This document shows positions 8,671 through 16,867 of a DNA stretch of 64,000 bases, one piece after another. A model generated the notes under the pieces. That model ran no database searches, was not told where the DNA came from, and saw nothing but the letters and a program-made list of their open reading frames with translations. Position 1 is the first letter of the stretch. Every line of letters starts with the position of its first letter. Origin of the DNA: Tissierella praeacuta DSM 18095 (lineage in GTDB: Bacteria > Bacillota > Clostridia > Tissierellales > Tissierellaceae); NCBI RefSeq assembly GCF_900128955.1, contig NZ_FQTY01000001.1, positions 248,001-312,000 on the forward strand, read 5' to 3'. The translations under genes and the position numbers were made by a program.

Positions 8671-9417
8671 ATGGATTATAAAATAACAGTTGATGCATTT
8701 GAGGGACCGATGGATTTATTACTTCATCTTATTGATAAAGCGGAGATAGATATATATGATATACCAATTAATCTTATAGCAGAACAATTTATTGAGTATA
8801 TTAGACAAATGGAGGAATTGAATTTAGATATAGCCAGTGATTTTCTAGTAATGGCAGCTACATTACTAGAGATTAAATCTAAATTGCTTCTTCCAAATAA
8901 AGTTAGTTCTTGTGATACTCAGTTAGAGATGGAAGAAGTAGATCCTAGAGCAGAACTTGTTAGAAGATTAGTTGAGTATAAGAAATATAAAAACATAGTG
9001 GAAGAATTCCGAGTGCTTGAAAATATTCAATCTAAGGTTTATTATAAGCCGAAGGAAGATTTAATTGATTTGGAAGATAAAGAATTTGAGCTTGAAGAAT
9101 TAAATATAGACTTATTATTAAAATCCCTTAGCAATATTATTGAAAAAAGAAACAAGGAAAATAAAGTTTTAGATATTAATGAAATACAAAGAGATGAATT
9201 TACATTGGAAGAATGTATAAGAAATATAAAACAAAAGCTTAATATAAATAGAATGTTGAAGTTTAGCTCTTTACTTGATAGAAATAGCACTAAGAAAGAA
9301 ATTATAACTTATTTTCTATCAGTTTTAGAACTAATTAGAATGAAGCACATAAATGTAATGCAAGAAGAAGATTTTTCTGATTTAATTATTTGTAGAAAAA
9401 TGGAAGAGGAGCAGTAA
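8671..9417 (+). CDS. scpA: Segregation and condensation protein A
   Basis: 248 aa kleisin. The N-terminus (VDAFEGPMDLLLHLIDKAEIDIYDIP) and the C-terminal winged helix fit ScpA. ScpA bridges the SMC heads, and with ScpB forms the condensin that organises and segregates the chromosome. The middle (residues 90-150) is highly charged. Start ATG with GGATAGGAG upstream. scpB follows 3 bp later. Confidence 0.93.
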   Translation: MDYKITVDAFEGPMDLLLHLIDKAEIDIYDIPINLIAEQFIEYIRQMEELNLDIASDFLVMAATLLEIKSKLLLPNKVSSCDTQLEMEEVDPRAELVRRLVEYKKYKNIVEEFRVLENIQSKVYYKPKEDLIDLEDKEFELEELNIDLLLKSLSNIIEKRNKENKVLDINEIQRDEFTLEECIRNIKQKLNINRMLKFSSLLDRNSTKKEIITYFLSVLELIRMKHINVMQEEDFSDLIICRKMEEEQ

Positions 9418-9420
9418 TTT

Positions 9421-9966
9421 ATGGATAGTAAGGAACTTAAATCTATAATTGAATCTTTATTATTTACTTGGGGTGATCCCCTAGATATTAAGGACATATC
9501 ATCTATTGTAGAAGTTGATGAAAAAGAAGTATCTAATATTATGCAGGAAATGATAGATGAATTTGATTATAATATGCGGGGAATTAAAATAATAAAGATA
9601 AATAATTCTTATCAATTAGGAACAAGACCAGAGAATTTTCAATGGATTAAAAAATTAGCAAACCCAAAGGTAACAAAAAATTTATCTAACGCGGCTTTAG
9701 AGACATTATCAATTATTGCTTATAGACAACCCATTATTAAAGTAGATATTGAAGCAATAAGAGGTGTAAGATGTGATAAAGCAATAGAAACATTAATTGA
9801 GAGAGGTTTAATTGTAGAGGTTGGACGTCTAGAAAGAGTAGGTAGACCCATATTATATGGAACTACTGATGTTTTTTTAAGGTGTTTTGGTTTAGAAAGC
9901 TTAGAGGATTTACCTCCATTAAATGATGTTATAGATGATATAGATAATATAAATACTGAAAAATAA
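9421..9966 (+). CDS. scpB: Segregation and condensation protein B
   Basis: 181 aa with two winged-helix domains; the segment LETLSIIAYRQPIIKVDIEAIRGV (around residues 95-118) and the following RGLIVEVGRLERVGRPILYGTT are the family signature. ScpB dimers bind the central part of the kleisin ScpA in the SMC complex. ATG 9421 lies 3 bp after the scpA stop, with GAGGAG upstream inside scpA. A strong terminator follows the gene. Confidence 0.93.
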   Translation: MDSKELKSIIESLLFTWGDPLDIKDISSIVEVDEKEVSNIMQEMIDEFDYNMRGIKIIKINNSYQLGTRPENFQWIKKLANPKVTKNLSNAALETLSIIAYRQPIIKVDIEAIRGVRCDKAIETLIERGLIVEVGRLERVGRPILYGTTDVFLRCFGLESLEDLPPLNDVIDDIDNINTEK

Positions 9967-9998
9967 TACTAAATTTAGTATTATTTTTCTTTTTTTTG
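9962..9998 (+). terminator. Intrinsic terminator of scpB
   Basis: A 24-bp perfect palindrome (arms AATAATACTAAA / TTTAGTATTATT, 9962-9985) overlaps the scpB stop and runs into TTTCTTTTTTTT. Confidence 0.8.
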
Positions 9999-10035
9999 GA
10001 AATATATAGATATTAGTCCCAAAGGAAGTGATATT

Positions 10036-10605
10036 ATTATATATGTTTTTCTTTTTCTATTTTTGTTTTTGACAATATTTTTAATACCATTTAAAATCAA
10101 AATTTATTATGAGTTTACTAATGGTTCAAAATATAAAATAACTTTTATATATTTACTTGGTATTATTAAAAAGGAGATTGATTCTACAAATAAATATATA
10201 GATAAAGATAATGCTAATAAATATAGTGATTTAAAGTTAAATTATATCAATGTTATTCAGCATTTTATTAATAAAGGAAAGATTGAAAAACTGCGTTTTA
10301 TAGTCAATATTGGTTTCAGTGACGCCAGTTTATTAGGTATATCTATAGGTATTATTTGGGCTATGGTTAATAGTATGTTTATTTATCTTCTTAATGATTA
10401 TGATATAGAGAAAATTTATAGTAAGGATATACAAGTAAATCCAATATTTAATCAAGATTTTTTTGAGTTGTTTTTTTTATGTATAATTAAAGTAAATTTG
10501 GTTTATATTATTATTGAATATATTAAGATATTAAAGATCAGAAAAGGTGGTGAGAGTGTTGCCAGAACATCCAATCGAAGGATTAATGAAAACCACAATG
10601 ACTAG
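10036..10605 (+). CDS. DUF2953 membrane protein (YtfI-like), likely AUU start
   Basis: About 189 aa: one N-terminal membrane segment, then a soluble domain ending in a short hydrophobic stretch. The order DUF2953-ytfJ matches B. subtilis ytfI-ytfJ, a sporulation-linked pair. No ATG, GTG or TTG sits at a proper distance from the good ribosome site AAAGGAAGTGAT (10021-10032); the in-frame codons after it are ATT ATT ATA TAT. I place the start at ATT 10036 (7 nt from GGAAG). The first in-frame standard start, TTG 10063, lacks a ribosome site and would cut the membrane segment. An alternative is a frameshift in the T-rich stretch from ATG 10043. The 3' end overlaps gerW by 47 bp. Confidence 0.7.
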   Translation: MIYVFLFLFLFLTIFLIPFKIKIYYEFTNGSKYKITFIYLLGIIKKEIDSTNKYIDKDNANKYSDLKLNYINVIQHFINKGKIEKLRFIVNIGFSDASLLGISIGIIWAMVNSMFIYLLNDYDIEKIYSKDIQVNPIFNQDFFELFFLCIIKVNLVYIIIEYIKILKIRKGGESVARTSNRRINENHND

Positions 10606-10990
10606 CTTAAAAGAAATGGTAGACGTAAATACTATTGTAGGTGATGCTGTACACGCAGCAGATGGCTCTGTAATAATACCAGTTTCTAAGATATCATTTG
10701 GATTTGCATCAGGTGGAAGTGAGTTTAGTAGAGATAAAAAAAATAATATGGCAGATGGAGATTTTCCATTCGGTGGGGGAAGCGGAGCAGGTGTTTCTGT
10801 ATCACCAGTAGGATTTATTGTTGTAGGAAATGAACAGATAAAGTTACTAACAGTGGATGAAGGTAGTAGTGCTTTAACAAATCTATTTGGATTTGTTGAG
10901 AAAATGGCAGGTAATTTACAGCAGTCCTTTGCTAGTAAAAATAACAATACTAATACTCAAGAAAATATGAATTGTAATGAAATACATTAG
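10559..10990 (+). CDS. gerW: Sporulation/germination protein GerW (YtfJ)
   Basis: 143 aa. The start of the family is clear: HPIEGLMKTTM, then VDVNTIVGDAV, IIPVSKISFGFASGGSEF, a Gly-rich loop (GGGSGAGVSVSPVGFIVV). In Bacillus YtfJ/GerW is a forespore protein needed for normal germination. The start is chosen as TTG 10559, 8 nt after GGTGG of AAAGGTGGTGA; GTG 10556 is nearly as good. It overlaps the DUF2953 gene, so the two are probably translationally coupled. Confidence 0.85.
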   Translation: MPEHPIEGLMKTTMTSLKEMVDVNTIVGDAVHAADGSVIIPVSKISFGFASGGSEFSRDKKNNMADGDFPFGGGSGAGVSVSPVGFIVVGNEQIKLLTVDEGSSALTNLFGFVEKMAGNLQQSFASKNNNTNTQENMNCNEIH

Positions 10991-11016
10991 AAATTCATAA
11001 ATTATTTTCCATATTA

Positions 11017-11044
11017 GGAGCAGGATGTTAATCTTGCTTCTTTT
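11017..11044 (+). terminator. Intrinsic terminator after gerW
   Basis: Ten paired bases (11017-11026 with 11031-11040, including G-U pairs), loop GTTA, followed by TTTT. Confidence 0.65.
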
Positions 11045-11076
11045 AAATTAAAGTAGATGATTAGGAGGTTACCTCA

Positions 11077-12177
11077 ATGAGAATATATAAATATATAGCT
11101 TTAATACTGATAATAATTTTAAGTTCTAGTATAGTATATGGTGAAAATTTAAGTTTAAGTGCTGAATCCTGTATATTAATAGATGGTCAAACAGGAAGAA
11201 CACTTTATGAAAAAGATGCACATAGAAAAATGCCAATGGCAAGTACTACAAAGATTATGACAGCTTTAGTTGCTCTAGATAAAGGAAGTTTAGATGATAA
11301 AGTAGTTATTAAGAAGGAATGTGTAGGAATAGAAGGATCTAGTATATATTTAAAAGAAGGGGAAATTATTACATTAGAGGATATGCTTTATGGTTTGATG
11401 TTAAGATCAGGAAATGATGTGGCAGAAGCTATAGCTTTACATATTAGTGGAAGTATGGATAGTTTTGTATCCTTAATGAATGAGAAGGCTAAATCAATAG
11501 GAGCATTAAATACAAACTTTGTTAATCCTCATGGTTTGCACAATGATTTACATTATTCAACTGCTTATGACTTAGCTTTAATAACAAAAACAGCTTTTTC
11601 ATATGATGAATTTGCTAATATTGTTAAATCTAAATCCTATATGGCAGATAGAATGGAGAACAATTATTTTTATAACAAAAATAAAACTTTATGGGAATAT
11701 AATGGTGGAGATGGTGTAAAAACTGGCTATACAACTAAATCAGGTAGATGTTTAGTTTCATCAGCAAGTAAAAATGGAATGCGTCTTATAGCAGTATCAC
11801 TTAGGGCTGGTGATTGGTTTAATGATAATTACAAGTTATTAGACTATGGATTTAATAATTATAAACAATCTTTTATATATGATAAAGGTCAATTTTTAAA
11901 AAAACTTAATGTAGTTAATGGAGTAAAGGGATATGTTGATTTAGTTACTGAGAAAACTTTTTTTTATCCATTAAAAGAAGGAGAAAGAGAAAAGATAAAG
12001 ATTAGCGTAGATATTCCTAGTAATGTTGAAGCTCCTATAGAAAAAGGAGATAAAATAGGTTATATTTACACATATTTGGATGGTAATTTAATTGATAAAA
12101 GCGATTTAACGGCTAAATCTTCTGTAAGAAGGATTAATTCTATAGAAAAATTTTTTAATAATATTAAGTTTAAATAG
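11077..12177 (+). CDS. D-alanyl-D-alanine carboxypeptidase, DacB-like
   Basis: 366 aa. Signal peptide to about residue 22 (VYG-ENL), SxxK at S56-K59, SGN at 111-113, KTG at 215-217, then the PBP5-type C-terminal domain. It removes the terminal D-Ala from peptidoglycan stem peptides outside the membrane. Its place after the scp genes and before rluB is that of B. subtilis dacB (PBP5*), a sporulation enzyme, so a cortex role is likely; the spmA and spmB genes that follow dacB in Bacillus are absent here. Start ATG with TTAGGAGGT upstream. About 11 kb window distance from a second family member (dacF) argues for two distinct roles. Confidence 0.85.
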   Translation: MRIYKYIALILIIILSSSIVYGENLSLSAESCILIDGQTGRTLYEKDAHRKMPMASTTKIMTALVALDKGSLDDKVVIKKECVGIEGSSIYLKEGEIITLEDMLYGLMLRSGNDVAEAIALHISGSMDSFVSLMNEKAKSIGALNTNFVNPHGLHNDLHYSTAYDLALITKTAFSYDEFANIVKSKSYMADRMENNYFYNKNKTLWEYNGGDGVKTGYTTKSGRCLVSSASKNGMRLIAVSLRAGDWFNDNYKLLDYGFNNYKQSFIYDKGQFLKKLNVVNGVKGYVDLVTEKTFFYPLKEGEREKIKISVDIPSNVEAPIEKGDKIGYIYTYLDGNLIDKSDLTAKSSVRRINSIEKFFNNIKFK

Positions 12178-12255
12178 AATTATAAGTAATATGAATTTAC
12201 ATTCTAACGGAAAAGGGGTAATATAGTAATACAAGATGTTGAAAGGGGCTTTAAA

Positions 12256-12963
12256 ATGAGATTACAAAAATATATTGCACTATGTGGTGTAACTTCAAGA
12301 AGAAAGGCAGAAGAATTAATACTAGAAGGTAAAGTAAAAGTAAATAATAAGATAATTAAAGAGTTAGGTACTACTATAGACCCAGATAAGGATATAGTAA
12401 AGGTTAATGATAAACGAATCCAAGCGGAAAGAAAAAAGGTTTATATAATGTTAAACAAACCCATTGGATTTGTAACTACGTTAAAGGATGAGAAAAATAG
12501 AAAAATAGTGACAGATTTAATTGAGGGAGTAAAAGAGAGGATTTATCCTGTAGGAAGATTAGATACAGATACTACAGGTCTTTTGATTTTAACTAATGAC
12601 GGGGATTTGGCTTATAAGCTTACTCATCCAAGTAAAGAAATAGTGAAGAGATATATAGCTATTGTAGATGGCGTGCCAAATAAAAGAGAATTAGAAAAAT
12701 TTAGAAATGGACTGATAATTGACGGTAGAGTTACTTCTGAGGCTTATATAAAAATAGCCAAGAGATATGAAACTGAATCTATTCTTGACATTTCTATACA
12801 TGAAGGAAGAAATAGACAAGTAAAAAAAATGTGTGAAGCCATTAACCATCCTGTTAAAAAATTAAAGAGGATTTCCATAGGTGAGTTAGAGCTTGGTGGT
12901 TTAGATATAGGAAATTGGAGATTTTTAGAAAATGATGAAATTGAATATCTAAAGAAACTTTAG
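12256..12963 (+). CDS. rluB: 23S rRNA pseudouridine synthase B
   Basis: 235 aa. An N-terminal S4 RNA-binding domain (residues 1-60) is followed by the RsuA/RluB catalytic domain with GRLDTDTTGLLILTNDGDLA, in which the Asp after RL is the nucleophile. RluB isomerises uridine 2605 (E. coli numbering) of 23S rRNA. The call over RsuA or RluF rests on the neighbourhood scpAB-dacB-rluB, which is conserved in Firmicutes. ATG with AAAGGGGCT upstream. Confidence 0.88.
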   Translation: MRLQKYIALCGVTSRRKAEELILEGKVKVNNKIIKELGTTIDPDKDIVKVNDKRIQAERKKVYIMLNKPIGFVTTLKDEKNRKIVTDLIEGVKERIYPVGRLDTDTTGLLILTNDGDLAYKLTHPSKEIVKRYIAIVDGVPNKRELEKFRNGLIIDGRVTSEAYIKIAKRYETESILDISIHEGRNRQVKKMCEAINHPVKKLKRISIGELELGGLDIGNWRFLENDEIEYLKKL

Positions 12964-12980
12964 TTATAGTAGGTGAAGAT

Positions 12981-13388
12981 ATGTTATTATTCCGAAATTA
13001 TAAAATAGATGAGATTGACAAAATAAAAGAAATTTTAAATAAAGAGGGGATTGAGGATTTACTTATAGAAGATATTGTTTATGTTGTTTTAGAGGATAAG
13101 GAATTAATTGGAGTGGGGAAAGCAATAGAAAAGGATGAAAAATGGATATTACAATATTTAGTAATTAGACAAGATAAACGAAAACAAAAATTAGGAGATG
13201 GACTTTTTAGGGCAATACTAAATAAACTTTATAACCAAGGTGTTGAAAAGATTTATTGTAGTTCCGTTAATACTTATTTGATAAAACAAGGGTTTATCCT
13301 AAACTGTGATAATCAATTAGAACTGAATATACATGATTTTTTTAATAAAGGCTGTAGTTGTTGTGGAGGTTATAATGAATTACAATGA
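12981..13388 (+). CDS. GNAT family N-acetyltransferase with Cys-rich tail
   Basis: 135 aa. The middle has the acetyl-CoA loop region of GNAT enzymes (QYLVIRQDKRKQKLGDGLFRAI, the R-x-x-x-x-G-D/x-G pattern). The acetyl acceptor is unknown. The end, GCSCCGGY, carries three closely spaced Cys and two Gly and could bind metal. The DNA of this tail also contains the ribosome site (TGGAGGT) of the next gene, whose start overlaps by 14 bp, so codon choice here is constrained by two functions. Confidence 0.65.
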   Translation: MLLFRNYKIDEIDKIKEILNKEGIEDLLIEDIVYVVLEDKELIGVGKAIEKDEKWILQYLVIRQDKRKQKLGDGLFRAILNKLYNQGVEKIYCSSVNTYLIKQGFILNCDNQLELNIHDFFNKGCSCCGGYNELQ

Positions 13389-13959
13389 AATCATAAATAC
13401 TTTAAAGATATCTAGAGATATAATTTATAATTGTGTAAAAGAAGGACATACTGTAGTTGATTGTACTGTTGGTAATGGACATGATACAGTTTTATTGGCT
13501 GAACTAGTTGGTTCAAATGGAAAAGTCTATGGATTTGATATTCAAAAAAAGGCGTTAGAGATAACATTTGAAAAATTGACTTGTGAAAACCTAAACAATA
13601 GGGTAATATTAATAGAGAATGGTCATGAAAATATTGATTTATATATTGATGAAAAAGTAAATTTTGTTATTTATAATTTAGGATACTTACCTAAGGGAAA
13701 TAAAGATATTAAAACTTCTAAAGATACAACATTAGTATCCTTAGAAAAATCACTTAATTTATTGGAAGATAGTGGAATAATTCTTATTACTTGTTACATA
13801 GGTCATGAAGGTGGACTTGAAGAAAAAAATGCAGTAGAAGATTTTTTAAAAGAACTTGATCAAAAAAAATATAATGTAATAAAATATGATTTTATCAATC
13901 AAAGGAATTATCCACCTATTTTATATGGAGTGGAGAAAGCTAAAACTAGGAGGGACTAA
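13375..13959 (+). CDS. Class I SAM-dependent methyltransferase, YtqB-like
   Basis: 194 aa. VVDCTVGNGHDT (about residues 25-36) is the SAM-binding motif I, with an acidic residue at the end of strand 2 (FDIQ). NLGYLPKGNKDI matches the YtqB group, annotated as putative rRNA methylase. ATG 13375 follows TGGAGGT; an upstream in-frame ATG at 13333 is inside the GNAT gene without a ribosome site. The methylated target is not deducible here. Confidence 0.75.
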   Translation: MNYNEIINTLKISRDIIYNCVKEGHTVVDCTVGNGHDTVLLAELVGSNGKVYGFDIQKKALEITFEKLTCENLNNRVILIENGHENIDLYIDEKVNFVIYNLGYLPKGNKDIKTSKDTTLVSLEKSLNLLEDSGIILITCYIGHEGGLEEKNAVEDFLKELDQKKYNVIKYDFINQRNYPPILYGVEKAKTRRD

Positions 13960-13960
13960 A

Positions 13961-15361
13961 ATGGCAGGTGTAAAAATCACAGACACAATTTTAAGAGATG
14001 CTCATCAATCTTTGATAGCAACAAGAATGAGATTAGAGGATATGCTTCCTATAGCAGAAAAACTTGATAATGTTGGGTTTTATGCATTAGAAGTATGGGG
14101 AGGAGCTACATTTGATTCTTGTTTAAGATTTTTAGATGAAGATCCTTGGGAAAGATTAAGGGCGCTTAGAAAGGTGTTTAAAAAGACGAAACTACAAATG
14201 TTATTAAGAGGTCAAAATCTTTTAGGATATAGACATTATCCTGATGATGTAGTAGAGGAATTCGTAAAAAAATCAATTGAAAATGGAATAGACATTATTA
14301 GAGTTTTTGATGCTTTAAATGATATTAGAAACATAAAGAAATCAATAGAAGCAACGAAAAAATATGGGGGGCATGCTCAAGCAGCAATTTCTTATACAAC
14401 AAGTCCTATACACAATATAAAGTATTATGTAAACTTAGCTAAAGAGATGGAGAGTTTAGGAGTTGATTCAATATGTATTAAAGATATGGCGGGAATTCTT
14501 CTTCCATATCCAGCAAAAGAATTAGTTAAAGAAATGAAGAAAGCAGTAAAAGTACCAATAGAAGTACACTCCCATTTTACAAGTGGAATAGCAAATCAAA
14601 CCTATATGCAAGCTATAGAAGCTGGAGCAGATATTATAGATACTGCAATATCACCTTTAGGAAATGGTACATCTCAACCTGCAACAGAGCCAATGATTGC
14701 ATCTTTAGAAGGTTCTCCTTATTATCCTAGTGATATTGATATGAAATTATTGTTAGAAGTATCAGATTATTTTAAAGGATTGAGAGATAAGTATCTAAAA
14801 GAAGGATTACTTAATACTAAAGTATTAAATGTAGATGTAAATACATTAATATATCAAGTGCCAGGCGGTATGCTTTCCAACTTAGTATCACAATTAAAAA
14901 GTCAGGGTAAAGAGGATAAATTTGATGAGGTTTTAAAAGAAGTTCCTAGAGTAAGGGAAGATTTTGGGTATCCTCCTTTAGTAACTCCAATGAGTCAAAT
15001 GGTTGGAACACAAGCAGTATTTAATGTAATACTTGGGGAGAGATATAAGATGGTACCTACTGAAGCTAAAAATTATGTGAAGGGCTTATATGGTAAACCA
15101 ACCTTACCTATATCAGAAGAAATTAAAAATAAAATTATTGGTGATGAAGAAGTATTTACAGGTAGACCTGCTGATTTAATGGAACCTCAGTTAGATGAGT
15201 TTAGAAAAGAGATTAAACAATATATTGAACAAGATGAAGATGTTTTGACTTATGCTTTATTTCCACAGGTAGCTATAGAATTCTTTAAGCAAAGACAAGC
15301 CAAAAAGTATAAAATAGATACAGAATTATTAAATGAAGAGTTTCAAACATATCCAGTTTAA
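13961..15361 (+). CDS. oadA: Carboxyltransferase subunit (oxaloacetate decarboxylase alpha / pyruvate carboxylase B-like), no biotin domain
   Basis: 466 aa. The HMGL-like TIM barrel starts at once (VKITDTILRDAHQSL), with the metal/substrate residues Asp and His of HSHFTSG near residue 208-214 and the Lys of CIKDMAG that is carbamylated in the family. A conserved carboxylase domain fills residues 300-460. The protein ends at QTYPV, so the C-terminal biotinyl domain of full-length OadA is absent; a separate biotin carrier must exist, and none is in this window. It moves CO2 between biotin and pyruvate/oxaloacetate. The start at 13961 is preceded by AGGAGGG. A strong terminator ends the gene. 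Confidence 0.82.
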   Translation: MAGVKITDTILRDAHQSLIATRMRLEDMLPIAEKLDNVGFYALEVWGGATFDSCLRFLDEDPWERLRALRKVFKKTKLQMLLRGQNLLGYRHYPDDVVEEFVKKSIENGIDIIRVFDALNDIRNIKKSIEATKKYGGHAQAAISYTTSPIHNIKYYVNLAKEMESLGVDSICIKDMAGILLPYPAKELVKEMKKAVKVPIEVHSHFTSGIANQTYMQAIEAGADIIDTAISPLGNGTSQPATEPMIASLEGSPYYPSDIDMKLLLEVSDYFKGLRDKYLKEGLLNTKVLNVDVNTLIYQVPGGMLSNLVSQLKSQGKEDKFDEVLKEVPRVREDFGYPPLVTPMSQMVGTQAVFNVILGERYKMVPTEAKNYVKGLYGKPTLPISEEIKNKIIGDEEVFTGRPADLMEPQLDEFRKEIKQYIEQDEDVLTYALFPQVAIEFFKQRQAKKYKIDTELLNEEFQTYPV

Positions 15362-15387
15362 AATGAGCCTTTAAAGGCTCATTTTTT
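15361..15387 (+). terminator. Intrinsic terminator of oadA
   Basis: Perfect palindrome with arms AAATGAGCCTTT / AAAGGCTCATTT (15361-15384) followed directly by TTT; it starts on the last base of the stop codon. Confidence 0.85.
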
Positions 15388-15414
15388 CTGTAATAAATAT
15401 TATCAATATGAAGT

Positions 15415-15473
15415 TAAACTTGCAAAATAAATATTAATCCATTAAAAATGAAATAAAACTTGCAATAAATATT
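15415..15473 (+). repeat. Direct repeat at the kor promoter
   Basis: TAAACTTGCAAAATAAATATT (15415-15435) recurs as TAAAACTTGCAATAAATATT (15454-15473). The shared TTGCAA begins 40 bp apart. The second copy overlaps the predicted -35 of the kor operon, so the pair may bind a regulator. Confidence 0.45.
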
Positions 15474-15488
15474 TTGTTTTGATATTAT
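15460..15488 (+). promoter_or_regulatory. Sigma-A promoter of the kor operon
   Basis: TTGCAA (15460-15465), 17-bp spacer, TATTAT (15483-15488), 39 bp before the ferredoxin start codon. Confidence 0.55.
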
Positions 15489-15527
15489 TATATTAAGAAA
15501 TAAATACATCATAAGGGGGAAATAAAA

Positions 15528-15728
15528 TTGTCGATGAAGACAGAAAAATCTCTTACAGTAGATAAAAATTGGTGTAAAGGATGCGGCATTTGTGTTGCAT
15601 TTTGTCCTAAAAATGTACTTGAAATAAAGGATGGAAAAGTTAATATTAAAGATTTAGATTCATGTATAAAATGCGGACAATGTGAACTTAGGTGTCCAGA
15701 TTTTGCTATTTATTTAGGGGGCGAATAA
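15528..15728 (+). CDS. korD: Ferredoxin subunit of 2-oxoacid:ferredoxin oxidoreductase (2x 4Fe-4S)
   Basis: 66 aa with two 4Fe-4S motifs, CKGCGICVAFCP (residues 17-28) and CIKCGQCELRCP (residues 46-57). It passes electrons from the TPP enzyme to free ferredoxin. TTG 15528 follows AAGGGGGA by 7 nt; ATG 15534 is a possible alternative. korA starts 1 bp after its stop, so the four kor genes form one transcript. Confidence 0.85.
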   Translation: MSMKTEKSLTVDKNWCKGCGICVAFCPKNVLEIKDGKVNIKDLDSCIKCGQCELRCPDFAIYLGGE

Positions 15729-15729
15729 G

Positions 15730-16866
15730 ATGACCGAAAAAAGTATTAAATTGATGCAAGGCAATGAAGCTTGTGTAGAGGGGGCTATTGCTGCAGGTAT
15801 GAGGTTCTATGCAGGATATCCTATAACACCGTCTACTGAAATCGCAGAGCTTTCAGCTGAAAGATTACCCAAAATTGGTGGAAAGTTCATTCAAATGGAA
15901 GATGAAATAGCCAGTATATCTGCTACTATTGGTGCTGCTATATCAGGAACTAAAGCTATGACAGCAACCAGTGGTCCAGGATTTTCTCTTAAGCAAGAAG
16001 GCATAGGATATGGGGTAATAACTGAAACACCTTGTGTGATTGTAAACGTTCAAAGAGGTGGTCCAAGTACAGGTTTGCCAACAGCTCCAGCTCAGGGTGA
16101 AATTATGCAAGCTAGATGGGGGACTCATGGAGATCATTCAATTATAGCTTTATATCCATGGTCAGTTAAGGAAATTTATAAAACAACTATAAAAGCATTT
16201 AATTTAGCGGAAAAATATAGAACGCCAGTTATTCTTTTAATGGATGAAGTAATCGGACATATGAGAGAAAAAATAGAGTTATTTGATGAAGAGAAAATAG
16301 AAATATATAATAGAAAAAAACCAAGTTGTTCACCAGAAGAATATAAGCCATATAGAGTATTGGAAGGAGACATTGTTCCTGAAATGGCTGGCTTTGGTGA
16401 AGGATATAGATTTCATGTAACAGGGCTAGTACATAGCGAGTCAGGTTTCCCTTCAGGAAACGAAAAAATAGCCGAATCCTTAATTAACAGATTAATAGAT
16501 AAAATAGAAGATAATGTAGATGATATTGTAGAAGTACAAGAATATTTATTAGATGATGCAGATGTTGCTATAGTTGCTTTTGGTTCTACAGCACGTTCTG
16601 CTAAATCAGCTGTAAATGCATTAAGAGAACAGGGAATAAAGGCTGGTCTATTTAGACCTATTACTATTTGGCCTTTAGCAGAAAAACAATTAATTAATTT
16701 ATCAAATAAAGTTAATCGTATAGTAGTTGTAGAAATGAATATGGGTCAATATTTCTTAGAGGTAGATAGGGTTGCGGGAAAGCAGGCTAAGGTAGAGAAA
16801 TATGGCAGAATTAATGGAGAACTTATAACTCCAGAAGAAATTATTTCTTTTATTAAGGAGGTTTAA
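15730..16866 (+). CDS. korA: 2-oxoacid:ferredoxin oxidoreductase, alpha subunit
   Basis: 378 aa. The opening QGNEACVEGAIAAGMRFYAGYPITPSTE is typical of KorA-type alpha chains, with the CoA/pyrimidine-domain motif TATSGPGFSLKQEGIGYG near residue 80. The best match by length and motif is 2-oxoglutarate:ferredoxin oxidoreductase (2-oxoglutarate + CoA to succinyl-CoA + CO2), but a branched-chain 2-oxoacid substrate is not excluded. In a fermenter it may also work reductively. It forms a complex with korB, korC and the ferredoxin korD. Confidence 0.82.
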   Translation: MTEKSIKLMQGNEACVEGAIAAGMRFYAGYPITPSTEIAELSAERLPKIGGKFIQMEDEIASISATIGAAISGTKAMTATSGPGFSLKQEGIGYGVITETPCVIVNVQRGGPSTGLPTAPAQGEIMQARWGTHGDHSIIALYPWSVKEIYKTTIKAFNLAEKYRTPVILLMDEVIGHMREKIELFDEEKIEIYNRKKPSCSPEEYKPYRVLEGDIVPEMAGFGEGYRFHVTGLVHSESGFPSGNEKIAESLINRLIDKIEDNVDDIVEVQEYLLDDADVAIVAFGSTARSAKSAVNALREQGIKAGLFRPITIWPLAEKQLINLSNKVNRIVVVEMNMGQYFLEVDRVAGKQAKVEKYGRINGELITPEEIISFIKEV

Positions 16867-16867
16867 A

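Noticed and set aside
10531-10947. 138-aa open frame on - strand over gerW
   Set aside because: Mirror of the Gly-rich gerW codons; no ribosome site and no family resemblance.
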